DNA of 28,080 nucleotides from Bacillota bacterium. Lineage in GTDB: Bacteria; Bacillota; Clostridia; Lachnospirales; Lachnospiraceae. The stretch lies in assembly GCA_023428885.1 (NCBI GenBank), contig JAEYWQ010000257.1, forward strand, positions 1-28,080, read 5' to 3'. A model generated the notes under the pieces. It was not told the DNA's origin, did no database searches, and saw only the letters and a program-made list of their open reading frames with translations. Below are positions 1-7,542 of the stretch, piece after piece; position 1 is the stretch's first letter, and the number at the start of each line of letters is the position of its first letter. The position numbers were made by a program, and so were the translations under genes.

Positions 1-193
1 TTGTCTCGGCTACCGCTTGTCCTAAAAGCATGGTAGATGTAATGTTACCCTTTGCTCCTGGGTTACGACCTACTGCTGCTGCACCATGACCTGCTGCAAT
101 ACCCTGTCCAATACCAGGTCCAATACCTGCGATCATAGCTAAACCTGCACCAATTGCAGAACACCCTAATACAAAAGCTTCATTTGAAATCAT
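1..193 (-). CDS. atpE: F-type ATP synthase subunit c (partial, 3' end outside window)
   Basis: Rotor-ring proteolipid of the membrane Fo sector. The visible 64 codons start at an ATG placed after an AGGAGGA ribosome site. They give the first hairpin helix with the Gly-rich GIGPGIGQG stretch (residues 23-31), the polar loop RNPGAKG (43-49) and the beginning of helix 2, up to GQAVAET (58-64). The ion-binding carboxylate is Glu63. Gln30, Val61, Glu63 and Thr64 correspond to Gln32, Val63, Glu65 and Ser66 of the Ilyobacter tartaricus Na+ ring, so the rotor is probably Na+-coupled. It follows atpB with a 46-nt gap in the same operon. The last part of helix 2 lies beyond the left edge. Confidence 0.95.
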   Translation of the reverse strand, partial: MISNEAFVLGCSAIGAGLAMIAGIGPGIGQGIAAGHGAAAVGRNPGAKGNITSTMLLGQAVAET

Positions 194-239
194 AAAAAAA
201 TCCTCCTTAATTTATATATGTTTTTAGTTTCTTCAATTC

Positions 240-1001
240 TTAGGCTTCATCAAACTGATTCGAGATGAATACCATCGTCAGCATGCAAAATACATAAGTC
301 TGAATTGCACCAGAGAAAATATCAAAGTAAAAGTGCAATGCAGCTGGCCAAACAAGCAAAATGGCTTTTGGTAATAAACCGTACACCAATCCAAGCATTA
401 CTGTACCCGACAAAACATTACCGAATAAACGTAGGGACATAGATAGTGGTGTAGCAAATTCACCAATAATGTTAATTGGTGATAGAAAAATTGGTTTGAA
501 TAAATTCGTTACATGCGATGCTTTCTGATACTTAAAGCCATTGTAGTGAATCAATACAAACGTCATCAAAGCCAGCGCTAGCGTAACACCATAATCCGCT
601 GTTGGTGATCTTAATCCAACTAAACCAGAGATGTTGGCAAACAAGATGAAGGCAAACAGCGTTCCGATATAATTAGAAAACTTATATCCGTGTTTTTCAC
701 CCATACTCGTTCTCGTCAACTTATCAACTGTCTCTACAGCCAATTCGATCATATTCAAAAACTTACCAGGCTTCTTATAAGGGTCTGCATGTTTAATCAC
801 ACGATTAGCAATGATAGCAAATCCGATTAAAAGCACAATCACCAATAATAATCCGATATGAGTCGTTGTTAGCCAAACCTTTTGTCCAAATAAAGTATAC
901 TGGTATAAACCATCGATACCAAAGTTTACTTCATCTGTGGCTTTAGCTGCTACCTCTGCAGTTGATACACTTGAAGAAAGCAAAATGCTTCCTATTCCCA
1001 C
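240..1001 (-). CDS. atpB: F-type ATP synthase subunit a
   Basis: The stator membrane subunit that forms the ion half-channels against the c ring. The 253-residue protein has the expected string of hydrophobic helices. The conserved helix carrying the essential arginine reads LSMSLRLFGNVLSG in the second half, and the C-terminal helix follows. The start is GTG, chosen because AAGGAAGGTGAG lies just upstream and no better internal start fits the N-terminal region. It sits between a small AtpI-like gene (14-nt gap) and atpE, the usual Firmicute order. Family identity is secure. Na+ specificity is not claimed from this subunit and rests on the neighbouring c subunit. Confidence 0.95.
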   Translation of the reverse strand: MGIGSILLSSSVSTAEVAAKATDEVNFGIDGLYQYTLFGQKVWLTTTHIGLLLVIVLLIGFAIIANRVIKHADPYKKPGKFLNMIELAVETVDKLTRTSMGEKHGYKFSNYIGTLFAFILFANISGLVGLRSPTADYGVTLALALMTFVLIHYNGFKYQKASHVTNLFKPIFLSPINIIGEFATPLSMSLRLFGNVLSGTVMLGLVYGLLPKAILLVWPAALHFYFDIFSGAIQTYVFCMLTMVFISNQFDEA

Positions 1002-1015
1002 TCTCTCACCTTCCT

Positions 1016-1396
1016 TTATCTATTTTTAAAAAATTTATGGGTTAACGGCTGAATATAAGCCGCAAACTTCAATGTCAATATCCCAAACACTACACTTATA
1101 AGTTGTATGTTATCAACAAAAAGAGCAACCAATAAGATAACCAGGATAAAACCTATTCGAACTATCACTTTCTTACGAAAGTAATTATTTGCTCGTTCTC
1201 CTTCCATCGATAAGCCCTTCTGTAGAGATAAATAAATATCATAGATCATGGCTACTGCTACACATAAACCTATTGCAAGACCTAAATAATATTCTAGTTT
1301 AGAACTTGGCCAAATGATACCAATCAATACAAATAATAATCCAAAGAGAACAATACCAACCAAAAGATCTCTAAAAGTTTGTTTTCCTTCATTCAT
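1016..1396 (-). CDS. ATP synthase subunit I-like membrane protein
   Basis: Small hydrophobic protein of about 126 residues with four predicted membrane helices in two pairs, separated by a basic loop (GERANNYFRKKVIVRIGF). Position directly before atpB and this topology fit the ATP synthase I family, which in other bacteria helps assemble the c ring or supplies Mg2+. The sequence itself is weakly conserved, so the assignment rests mostly on context. The start is uncertain: a GTG at 1405 lies only 2 nt after AAGGAG, while the ATG at 1396 lies 11 nt after it. The ATG is given here. It is transcribed with the following atp genes. Confidence 0.75.
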   Translation of the reverse strand: MNEGKQTFRDLLVGIVLFGLLFVLIGIIWPSSKLEYYLGLAIGLCVAVAMIYDIYLSLQKGLSMEGERANNYFRKKVIVRIGFILVILLVALFVDNIQLISVVFGILTLKFAAYIQPLTHKFFKNR

Positions 1397-1435
1397 ATCC
1401 TTCACTACTCCTTAATAGATTCTAGGTTTAACATC

Positions 1436-1738
1436 CTAATCTTTGGTCGAAGTTTCATCCTGTTTGTGTTTTAGAGACTCAAAGTACTTAAGTTTTTCAT
1501 CTTCCTTTGCTTTATCTTTGGCATAAAACTGCTTAGTTATGATATAAACATTACGAAAAGCTGCCATAATACCAAGGCAAATACCAATGACCGTAATGAA
1601 ATTAGTGTCTAACCACTCATCTAACTTTATTCCAAGATAAAGACATAAGAATATTGGTACTAACATAGTAATCCCAATCTGACTTATCATCACAAACGCT
1701 TTGAATACCTTCTTTTCCATACTCTTTTTGCTCCACAT
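1436..1738 (-). CDS. AtpZ/AtpI-family protein, first gene of the atp operon
   Basis: A 100-residue protein with two predicted membrane helices (about residues 13-35 and 45-64) separated by the short motif GIKLDEWL, and a charged Lys/Glu-rich C-terminal tail. This layout matches the AtpZ (COG5336-type) proteins found at the head of atp operons, thought to act with AtpI in Fo assembly or Mg2+/Ca2+ handling. No strong ribosome site precedes the first ATG. A second ATG seven codons in has GGAG at a 10-nt spacing, so the true start may be there. The gene lies 39 nt before the AtpI-like gene and just downstream of a good promoter. Confidence 0.75.
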   Translation of the reverse strand: MWSKKSMEKKVFKAFVMISQIGITMLVPIFLCLYLGIKLDEWLDTNFITVIGICLGIMAAFRNVYIITKQFYAKDKAKEDEKLKYFESLKHKQDETSTKD

Positions 1739-1764
1739 TGGCTAATATTAGGTGTAATGTTCTA

Positions 1765-1773
1765 ATTATACCA
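1765..1773 (-). promoter_or_regulatory. Promoter of the atp operon (extended -10)
   Basis: On the minus strand the sequence TGGTATAAT is a perfect extended -10 box, with a T-rich stretch instead of a good -35. It lies about 27 nt upstream of the first atp start codon, implying a short leader. This suggests the atp genes have their own promoter in addition to any readthrough from rpiB. Confidence 0.6.
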
Positions 1774-1871
1774 TTTATGAAAAAAAAACAAAAGCCATTA
1801 TGTGATTAATTTGTGCAATAACTGATAAAATTAGTTATTTATACAAAACTTTCGACATAATAGCTTCATTG

Positions 1872-2300
1872 TTAATCTTCTATCAAAGAAATACGTCTCT
1901 TATGACGCTCATCATTGGAAAATGGTGTGTCAATAAATGTATCAACAATTTTGAGCGCAAGACCAGGGCCAACAACGCGACCTCCCATCGCTAAAATGTT
2001 AGCATTGTTGTGTTGTTTCGTTGCCTCAGCACTAAACACATCGTGACAAAGTGCCGCACGTATACCTTTCACCTTATTTGCAGCAATGGAAATTCCAATG
2101 CCTGTTCCACAAATTAAGATACCTAATTCACATTCCTTATTAACAACAGCGTCCGCAACTTTCTTCGCATAGATCGGATAGTCACAAGACACATTTTCTG
2201 CAGTTCCAAAATACTTGTACTGAATCTTTCTATCCTCTAAATGTTTCATTACTTCCTGCATCAGATCATAACCACCATGATCACATCCTAAAGCTATCAT
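1872..2300 (-). CDS. rpiB: Ribose-5-phosphate isomerase B
   Basis: Interconverts ribose 5-phosphate and ribulose 5-phosphate in the non-oxidative pentose phosphate pathway (cytosolic; some family members use allose or galactose phosphates). The 142-residue length is typical of RpiB. Visible family marks are the N-terminal GCDHGGYDLM phosphate and active-site loop, the catalytic cysteine in CGTGIGISIAANK (Cys64), the CHD motif near residue 86 and the HNNANILAMGGR stretch (97-108). A GGAGGA ribosome site precedes the ATG. It follows the phosphatase gene after a 132-nt repeat-rich gap, and the atp operon lies downstream, as in Bacillus (ywlF). Confidence 0.93.
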   Translation of the reverse strand: MIALGCDHGGYDLMQEVMKHLEDRKIQYKYFGTAENVSCDYPIYAKKVADAVVNKECELGILICGTGIGISIAANKVKGIRAALCHDVFSAEATKQHNNANILAMGGRVVGPGLALKIVDTFIDTPFSNDERHKRRISLIED

Positions 2301-2346
2301 AAAATCCTCCGTAATTTTGTTTTATTTTAAACTTTATATCTATTTT

Positions 2347-2404
2347 TCTTTGTAATTATTTTTCTTTTAATTACTGTTCTTTGTAATTATTTTTCTTTTA
2401 ATTA
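2347..2404. repeat. 27-nt direct repeat, two copies, in an AT-rich spacer
   Basis: Two exact 27-nt copies start at 2347 and 2378 (31-bp period), built from the shorter unit TAATTATTTTTCTTT that continues imperfectly to about 2430. They fill the gap between the phosphatase gene and rpiB. On the transcribed (minus) strand this is an A-rich leader just upstream of the rpiB ribosome site. It looks like slippage-prone simple sequence. No stem-loop or coding potential was seen. Confidence 0.8.
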
Positions 2405-2432
2405 TTTCTTTAATTATTTCTTTTAATTATTC

Positions 2433-2894
2433 CTATGATTCTATCTTTTGAATCTGATATACTGTTTTCTTTACTAGTCGCGCTAATTCATCATAACACT
2501 CCTCGTATTGCAACATAGTCCCTCCATAGGGATCCATCACATCTCCAAATTCACCAACAAATTCTTTTATTGTAAAAATGTTATGAGTGACAAAAAAGTC
2601 CTCAATAACTTTCTTTTTCTGTTGTTCTGTCATTGTTAGTACTAAGGTATTCTCATCCGCCTCATGGCTACGGAATTGCTTGCTTGTATGACCCACCATC
2701 TCTAAGCCATGAATCTGTAATACTTGCTCCGCCTTTGGATTGACCGGTTCCGGAAACAACACAATTAATCCTCTGGACATACATTCGATACCCTCGCTAT
2801 TGGACATGTTGTGAAACAAGGATTCCGCGATTTGACTTCGACTTGTATTTTCAGTACATATAAAGATTACCCGTTCATACTTAAAATTCTGCAC
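2433..2894 (-). CDS. Low-molecular-weight protein phosphatase, YwlE (arginine phosphatase)-like
   Basis: A 153-residue LMW-PTP fold protein. The phosphate-binding loop is C-T-E-N-T-S-R (Cys nucleophile, CX5R) directly followed by S-Q-I-A-E, and the general-acid loop is DVMDPYGG near residue 118. Ordinary tyrosine phosphatases of this fold have Ile or a similar residue before the Cys/Ser-Arg pair. Bacillus YwlE has Thr there (CTGNTCR), which is known to favour phosphoarginine, and this protein also has Thr. The start is GTG, preceded by GGTGGGG. It lies 17 nt after the Sua5 gene and upstream of rpiB, matching ywlC-ywlE-ywlF order. Arginine phosphatase activity is therefore an inference from loop and context. 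Confidence 0.85.
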   Translation of the reverse strand: MQNFKYERVIFICTENTSRSQIAESLFHNMSNSEGIECMSRGLIVLFPEPVNPKAEQVLQIHGLEMVGHTSKQFRSHEADENTLVLTMTEQQKKKVIEDFFVTHNIFTIKEFVGEFGDVMDPYGGTMLQYEECYDELARLVKKTVYQIQKIES

Positions 2895-2911
2895 ACTACA
2901 TCCCCACCTTC

Positions 2912-3988
2912 TTAATCACATCGAATCACTTGATATCCTGCCGCCTTAAGAAGACGATTCATAATAGCCTGACTCAATGAATTATCATCAAAACTTTCCG
3001 AATAGATATAGGATACCCCTAAACTGTCAAACTCACGCAGAATTCCAAACAAATGAGCCGCAATTGCTTCCTCATCCATTCGAGATCCTATGCTCTTGAC
3101 GATGCCTTCCTTATATTCATTGCTTGTCTCATCCGTAGCAATAATTCCTACCGTTTGATTCATCGATAGTTTTTGAGTAGCAAGTTCCCGTATACTGGCT
3201 ACCACCTTATCGCTCGGTCCTTCAAAAATAGATAATTCACCCTTCGGTGCATAATGACGATATTTCATACCAGGTGCCTTAGCTACTCTGATCTCACTTT
3301 TTTCTCTTGCAATCACTGCAGGGTCATACTCCACTTGTACTAAAACCTCTTCAAGCTTTTGTTTGGTAATATAACCTGGGCGTAGAATGATAGGTTTATC
3401 ATTCACTAGATCAACAATCGTAGATTCCAGACCAATCTGAGCACTACCACCATCAATAATCATAGCAATTCTGCCATTCATATCCTCAATGACATGATCC
3501 GCACAGGTCGGGCTTGGACGTCCAGAAACATTAGCGCTAGGTGCTGCTATATAAACCTTGGATTCTTCAATCAAACGTCTCGCTACTGGATGAGATGGCA
3601 TACGAATCGCTATGGTATCAAGGCCACCCGTTGTTGAGTAAGGAACGATATCACTTTTCTTTAATATCATGGTCAATGGTCCTGGCCAAAAGGCCTTCGC
3701 TAATTTGTATGCATCTTCCGGAACATTTTTTGCAAGAATTTGCAATGCATCTACGGATGCAATATGAACAATCAAAGGATTGTCAGATGGCCTGCCTTTC
3801 GCCTCATAGATACGTTTTGATGCGGTTTCATCCAAGGCATCTCCCCCGAGACCATATACGGTCTCTGTTGGAAATGCCACCAGCTCACCACTTCTTAGAA
3901 ACTCAATTGCCTGTGTCAAATCTTTTGTATTCACTTCTTCTTGACTAATACGTTGTATTATTGTATTCACTATTTTATTCGCTTTCAC
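2912..3988 (-). CDS. L-threonylcarbamoyladenylate synthase (Sua5/YwlC type)
   Basis: Makes threonylcarbamoyl-AMP from threonine, bicarbonate and ATP, the first step of tRNA t6A37 synthesis. The 358 residues cover the catalytic YrdC/TsaC domain (about 20-210), with the FPTETVYGLGGDA loop, KGRPSDNPLIVHI (64-76) and the APSANVSGRPSPT loop, followed by the Sua5 C-terminal domain. It is thus the long Sua5 form and not the short TsaC form. The start is GTG behind GAAGGTAAGA. The gene overlaps the end of cwlD by 14 nt, which indicates translational coupling. Downstream lies the phosphatase gene. Confidence 0.93.
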   Translation of the reverse strand: MKANKIVNTIIQRISQEEVNTKDLTQAIEFLRSGELVAFPTETVYGLGGDALDETASKRIYEAKGRPSDNPLIVHIASVDALQILAKNVPEDAYKLAKAFWPGPLTMILKKSDIVPYSTTGGLDTIAIRMPSHPVARRLIEESKVYIAAPSANVSGRPSPTCADHVIEDMNGRIAMIIDGGSAQIGLESTIVDLVNDKPIILRPGYITKQKLEEVLVQVEYDPAVIAREKSEIRVAKAPGMKYRHYAPKGELSIFEGPSDKVVASIRELATQKLSMNQTVGIIATDETSNEYKEGIVKSIGSRMDEEAIAAHLFGILREFDSLGVSYIYSESFDDNSLSQAIMNRLLKAAGYQVIRCD

Positions 3989-4694
3989 TCTTACCTTCTT
4001 CTAATGATAGATATTTGAGTATTCCTTTTCGGATTGCCTCAGCCATCTTCGTCTGATAATCTTGCGTAATTAATAACTCTGCCTCTTTGTAATTCGATAG
4101 GAAGCCACATTCAACAATAATAAGGGGACACTTACTCTTCTTTAACATGTAGTAAGCTGTATTTGCTTTCTCCTTACGATGATTACCATCTGCAATCACA
4201 TCTTTAATCGTTTCTTGCATTACGGTAGCAAACTTCTTTCCTTCAACGGAAGTTTCATAATAAAAAACTTGAGCGCCATGACTTGATTCCTGCGAGAAAC
4301 TATTTTGATGAATACTAACTGCTATGGTAGGATTCGTATCCTCAATCAACTTTACTCTCTTACGCATATCTGCATTTTTCTTGTTAGAATCTGTTTCTTC
4401 GTATAGACCAGTGTCAGTATCTCTAGTCATTACTACCTCATAACCATCTTTTTCTAACAGATCTCTTAATATTAGAGCAATTGTTAAATTGATATCCTTT
4501 TCTTTAGCCCCATTTACCCCTACTTTCCCGGGATCATTTCCTCCATGTCCAGGATCAATCAATATAACCTTCTTACTGCTCGTCTCAGTAGGCCATAACA
4601 CCCGCTTCATTACTGCAACACTCTTATCCGATAGTAATAGTATTGACATCAGAACTAAACATGCAAAGATAATATTAAAATATTTCCGTTTCAT
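3975..4694 (-). CDS. cwlD: N-acetylmuramoyl-L-alanine amidase, CwlD type
   Basis: Zn-dependent amidase_3 enzyme. CwlD removes the peptide from muramic acid in the spore cortex so that muramic-delta-lactam can form. An N-terminal signal anchor is followed by ILIDPGHGGNDPG (first Zn histidine), the Zn glutamate in GAKEKDINL, the second histidine in VSIHQNSF, and the catalytic glutamate in IIVECGFLSN. Length (about 239 residues) and the compact single-domain build match Bacillus CwlD. The start is not certain: ATG 4694 begins the signal anchor but has a weak ribosome site, and a TTG four codons upstream is possible. It overlaps the Sua5 gene and follows a GH18 gene after about 50 nt. Confidence 0.88.
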   Translation of the reverse strand: MKRKYFNIIFACLVLMSILLLSDKSVAVMKRVLWPTETSSKKVILIDPGHGGNDPGKVGVNGAKEKDINLTIALILRDLLEKDGYEVVMTRDTDTGLYEETDSNKKNADMRKRVKLIEDTNPTIAVSIHQNSFSQESSHGAQVFYYETSVEGKKFATVMQETIKDVIADGNHRKEKANTAYYMLKKSKCPLIIVECGFLSNYKEAELLITQDYQTKMAEAIRKGILKYLSLEEGKSESE

Positions 4695-4744
4695 ATAGGC
4701 ATCCAAAGTCGTCTTTACCTATATCTTATGAGAATGGGACTTGG

Positions 4745-6448
4745 CTAATTCACATATTTTAAAATAATGTCCCAAATATTAGTTGTTTCAAAACCCAAAC
4801 GCCAACTTGCAACCCCTGCTAACTTAGAATCATAAATTCGTTTCATCTTAGCATCAATGGATTCACTTTCTTCTAACCAAACTTTATAGGTAGCATCACC
4901 CTTTTGATATTCTGCATAATATTGGCCAACTTCTTCATTCCAAATAGGTGTTACCCCATTCGCTTCAAGTACCTTACTCATCTCCGACATACCAAGCGCT
5001 TCGCTGGATAATTTGAACTCTCCGAGCTCAGTAAATTCCTTCCACAATCTTGTATAGAAAGGTATTCCCATAATAAGCTTATCCTTTGGAACCATGGCTA
5101 AGGTTGAGTTGATTGCTCCTTCAAAATATCCCAGAGAAGAAACAGACCCAGCTTCTTCTGAGTTACTATGATGTTCATCATACCCCATAATGATCACATA
5201 ATCAAGGATAATGCCCTGTTCCTCATAATCATAAAACTTGTTATAAGAAGCAGGAACATAGCTATCTGCAGATAAGATTATTTGGTTACTACGGCACTTG
5301 ACAGACAACTCACGTAAAAACTGAATGTAATGAGGTCCAGTTTCTAATTTTAAATTTTCAAAATCGATATTAATACCATCTAAATTATACTTGATAGCCT
5401 GAGCGATAATCTCATTAATTAGCTTCTCACGGCTAGAGGTCTTTGATAATACCTTATGGGTGTCTACATTAACATCAAAATTGTCAATCAGTCCCCATAC
5501 TTCAAGATTCATACTGTGAGCACTTGTTACATAACTTTCACTTGCAAGAGAGGATACTGTTCCCTCTTCAGAGTTCACGCGAAACCATGTAGGTGATATG
5601 GTAGTAACCCCTTTTGTTCGCTCTAAGAGTGAAGTTAAGTTATTGTTAGCCTCTTGATTTGTAACTTGATGCCATACAAGGTTAACAGTATAATCCTTCT
5701 TTATACTAGTGTATTCTGGTGCTTTATAGGTAGAGCTAATTGTCTTATCGAATACCTGACTAATTGCCTTCTTTTGAATATAACCACGAACTCCATCATT
5801 ACTCATCACAGTGATAAACCCATCCGATAAATCTCCACCGTTATTGATGATCATAACTTCCTCGCCTTTACTCATCTCTTTTAATATTTCAGACTTAATA
5901 GAAGCCTTAGTACGGATCTGCGTAGCGGCCTTTACTGTCGCGAATTGATAATCACGCCAGATAGATTGGATCATAATTCGATCAGGATTTTGATAAGTAG
6001 AAACATTCATATCTGAATAACGAGCTACAAAATCAAGTGCTACATAGATTTCATCAACATCCCTTTTCACTATCGTATATGCATTAGATTCTTTATTCTT
6101 ATTAATTAAGTACTCTGAACTGCCAACCTCTGCTTTGATAATTTCTGTTGGAGTAGTTAAGATTAAAACATTTTCATTGGAATCAAAGTAAAAACGTTCA
6201 TTAAACTTTGATGTGATTGTTTCTAAATCCATATAATAAACGCCATCTATAATCTTAGCATACTTTGCATATTTTATATCATCCAAAATCACCAAAGCTT
6301 CACCTTTCGGAACTTGATAATAATTGGATAATTCCATGACTTCTTTACTAGGAGTTAACTTAGCAATAATTGTCGAGGCAGCTACAATTATTATAATTAA
6401 AAGTGCCACTGCTCCACCAATAATACCAATTTTGGCATTCTTATCCAT
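4745..6448 (-). CDS. Membrane-anchored glycoside hydrolase family 18 protein with SH3-like domain
   Basis: About 567 residues: a signal anchor (about 6-29), a region resembling the copper-amine-oxidase-like N-terminal fold (about 40-160), a bacterial SH3-type domain (about 170-232), and a GH18 TIM barrel (about 255-565). The barrel motif reads DGINIDFE: the catalytic Glu and preceding Asp are present, while the first inner Asp of DxxDxDxE is Asn, as in spore-cortex-type GH18 proteins. A role in spore or cell-wall peptidoglycan hydrolysis is inferred from this and from the neighbouring cwlD. The ATG at 6448 is chosen because GAGGG lies 6 nt upstream; a GTG four codons earlier is less well placed. 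It is the first gene of the run to rpiB. Confidence 0.88.
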   Translation of the reverse strand: MDKNAKIGIIGGAVALLIIIIVAASTIIAKLTPSKEVMELSNYYQVPKGEALVILDDIKYAKYAKIIDGVYYMDLETITSKFNERFYFDSNENVLILTTPTEIIKAEVGSSEYLINKNKESNAYTIVKRDVDEIYVALDFVARYSDMNVSTYQNPDRIMIQSIWRDYQFATVKAATQIRTKASIKSEILKEMSKGEEVMIINNGGDLSDGFITVMSNDGVRGYIQKKAISQVFDKTISSTYKAPEYTSIKKDYTVNLVWHQVTNQEANNNLTSLLERTKGVTTISPTWFRVNSEEGTVSSLASESYVTSAHSMNLEVWGLIDNFDVNVDTHKVLSKTSSREKLINEIIAQAIKYNLDGINIDFENLKLETGPHYIQFLRELSVKCRSNQIILSADSYVPASYNKFYDYEEQGIILDYVIIMGYDEHHSNSEEAGSVSSLGYFEGAINSTLAMVPKDKLIMGIPFYTRLWKEFTELGEFKLSSEALGMSEMSKVLEANGVTPIWNEEVGQYYAEYQKGDATYKVWLEESESIDAKMKRIYDSKLAGVASWRLGFETTNIWDIILKYVN

Positions 6449-6488
6449 ACATACCCTCACTTTTCATTTTCTCTAATCTAAGTTAAAA

Positions 6489-6617
6489 CCATCAATCGAT
6501 GGTAATACACACAGAACGATACCATTCGTTCTGGCACTAAACACTCGAATCCATCTCGTGATTCTCAAGGCTTTGAACAATTAACCTTATTATATCATTA
6601 TTTTTCCTGAACGTCAT
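6489..6617 (-). promoter_or_regulatory. Promoter and structured leader of the GH18-cwlD-Sua5 operon
   Basis: On the minus strand an extended -10 TGATATAAT (-10 hexamer at 6589-6594) is preceded at 17 nt by ATGACG (6612-6617), a fair -35. The leader of about 135 nt contains two small hairpins: AGAACGA/TCGTTCT (6513-6532) and CCATC/GATGG (6489-6502). No known riboswitch was recognised. Confidence 0.55.
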
Positions 6618-6637
6618 CCCTAAATCGACAAATATTA

Positions 6638-6716
6638 AGACCCTCCTTCTCATTTGCTGTAAGCAATACCGGTTGAGAGCATAGCCTGACAACAAGAAAC
6701 GCGAAAAGGAGGGTCT
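6638..6716. repeat. Inverted repeat (11-bp arms, 57-nt interior) in a gene-free stretch
   Basis: AGACCCTCCTT (6638-6648) and its exact complement AAGGAGGGTCT (6706-6716) frame a 79-nt unit. It lies in the roughly 480-nt stretch between the GH18 promoter and the ATPase-like gene. No T-tract follows on either strand, so it is not an ordinary terminator. The AAGGAGG in the right arm would act as a ribosome site on the plus strand, but no ORF of note follows. From 6717 to 6932 I see neither a gene nor a structured element. Confidence 0.6.
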
Positions 6717-6932
6717 ATATCATCATTGGCTTAGATAGGATGGATAAGAAGATTTGTGATATGCATACTTAAACCATATTGAATTTGACCATATGATGCA
6801 ATTATTACTCTTACATTAGAAAAATATACATAATTACCTGCTTTCTAACATCACTATTTTTATTATAGTAACCTAAAGCTAGGATAATCTAATCTTTCGT
6901 TCCTTGTATACCTGATACCTTCTTAGCTACTG

Positions 6933-7541
6933 TTAATTGCTCCATAGTACTTGATGGAAGAGTTGTACTGCATTTGGAGAAGGCGAAAACATATTTGACT
7001 CAAAATCAAGAAACCTACAGTGCAGTTGCCGGTATAGCTGTTTCTTTTGATCACTAAGAATCAAGTTCCCTATCAGACAGTGTTTTGCTTTCTCCCCATA
7101 ATCTTTCTTAAGTTTTTCTACTAAGCTTGCCAAGTTGCAATACCAGGGCGTCATCGTAAATAGTAAAAAAGTCAGGTCACAGTCTAGGATATGTTCCCGT
7201 GCTCTAGCGTAGCTACTTCCAAGATCACTTATATAGCAGTCGATATCATGTAAAAGATAGGAGTTCCCCCTTTGACACGGGTTATAGCATTGATAAATAA
7301 TCTTATTTAACTTAAATACCCCATCCTCATATATTACCTTAGTCTGAGTTTGTAAGCTAAGAAGATCTCCACGTGAGCTATTTTCAAGTACTGCTGTTTT
7401 ATAACCGATCACATTCGCCAAATACTCTGCTAGCAAGACAGAAACAAAGGTTGCTCCAGCATGTGGATGTAAGCTAAAAACTCCAATCTTCAGAGGGAAT
7501 GTACGTCCCTTGGTATAAGGCCAATCTTGTTTAAATTTCAT
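6933..7541 (-). CDS. ParA/MinD-like protein with lost P-loop lysines
   Basis: A 202-residue protein not confidently assigned to a named family. The N-terminal pattern (hydrophobic strand GVFSL, loop HPHAGATFVSV, helix LLAEYLANVIGYKTAVLEN) matches the start of CpaE/MinD/ParA-type ATPases. The deviant Walker A KGGxGKT is replaced, however, so both lysines are missing. A later strand, HDIDCYISDLGSS, resembles the Walker B/switch strand (normally a D-xx-P-type). It therefore looks like a pseudo-ATPase or a nucleotide-independent relative. It begins 1 nt after the stop of the kinase gene and is presumably co-translated. The partner kinase carries a similar degenerate domain, so the two may form a heterodimer. 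Confidence 0.65.
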   Translation of the reverse strand: MKFKQDWPYTKGRTFPLKIGVFSLHPHAGATFVSVLLAEYLANVIGYKTAVLENSSRGDLLSLQTQTKVIYEDGVFKLNKIIYQCYNPCQRGNSYLLHDIDCYISDLGSSYARAREHILDCDLTFLLFTMTPWYCNLASLVEKLKKDYGEKAKHCLIGNLILSDQKKQLYRQLHCRFLDFESNMFSPSPNAVQLFHQVLWSN

Positions 7542-7542
7542 C

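Noticed and set aside
3541..3948. Plus-strand ORF opposite the Sua5 gene
   Set aside because: A shadow of a strongly conserved gene, with no ribosome site or recognisable domain.
6638..6716. tRNA-like RNA (79 nt with paired ends)
   Set aside because: The end stem is 11 bp, with no T-arm GTTCRA motif, no anticodon arm and no CCA.
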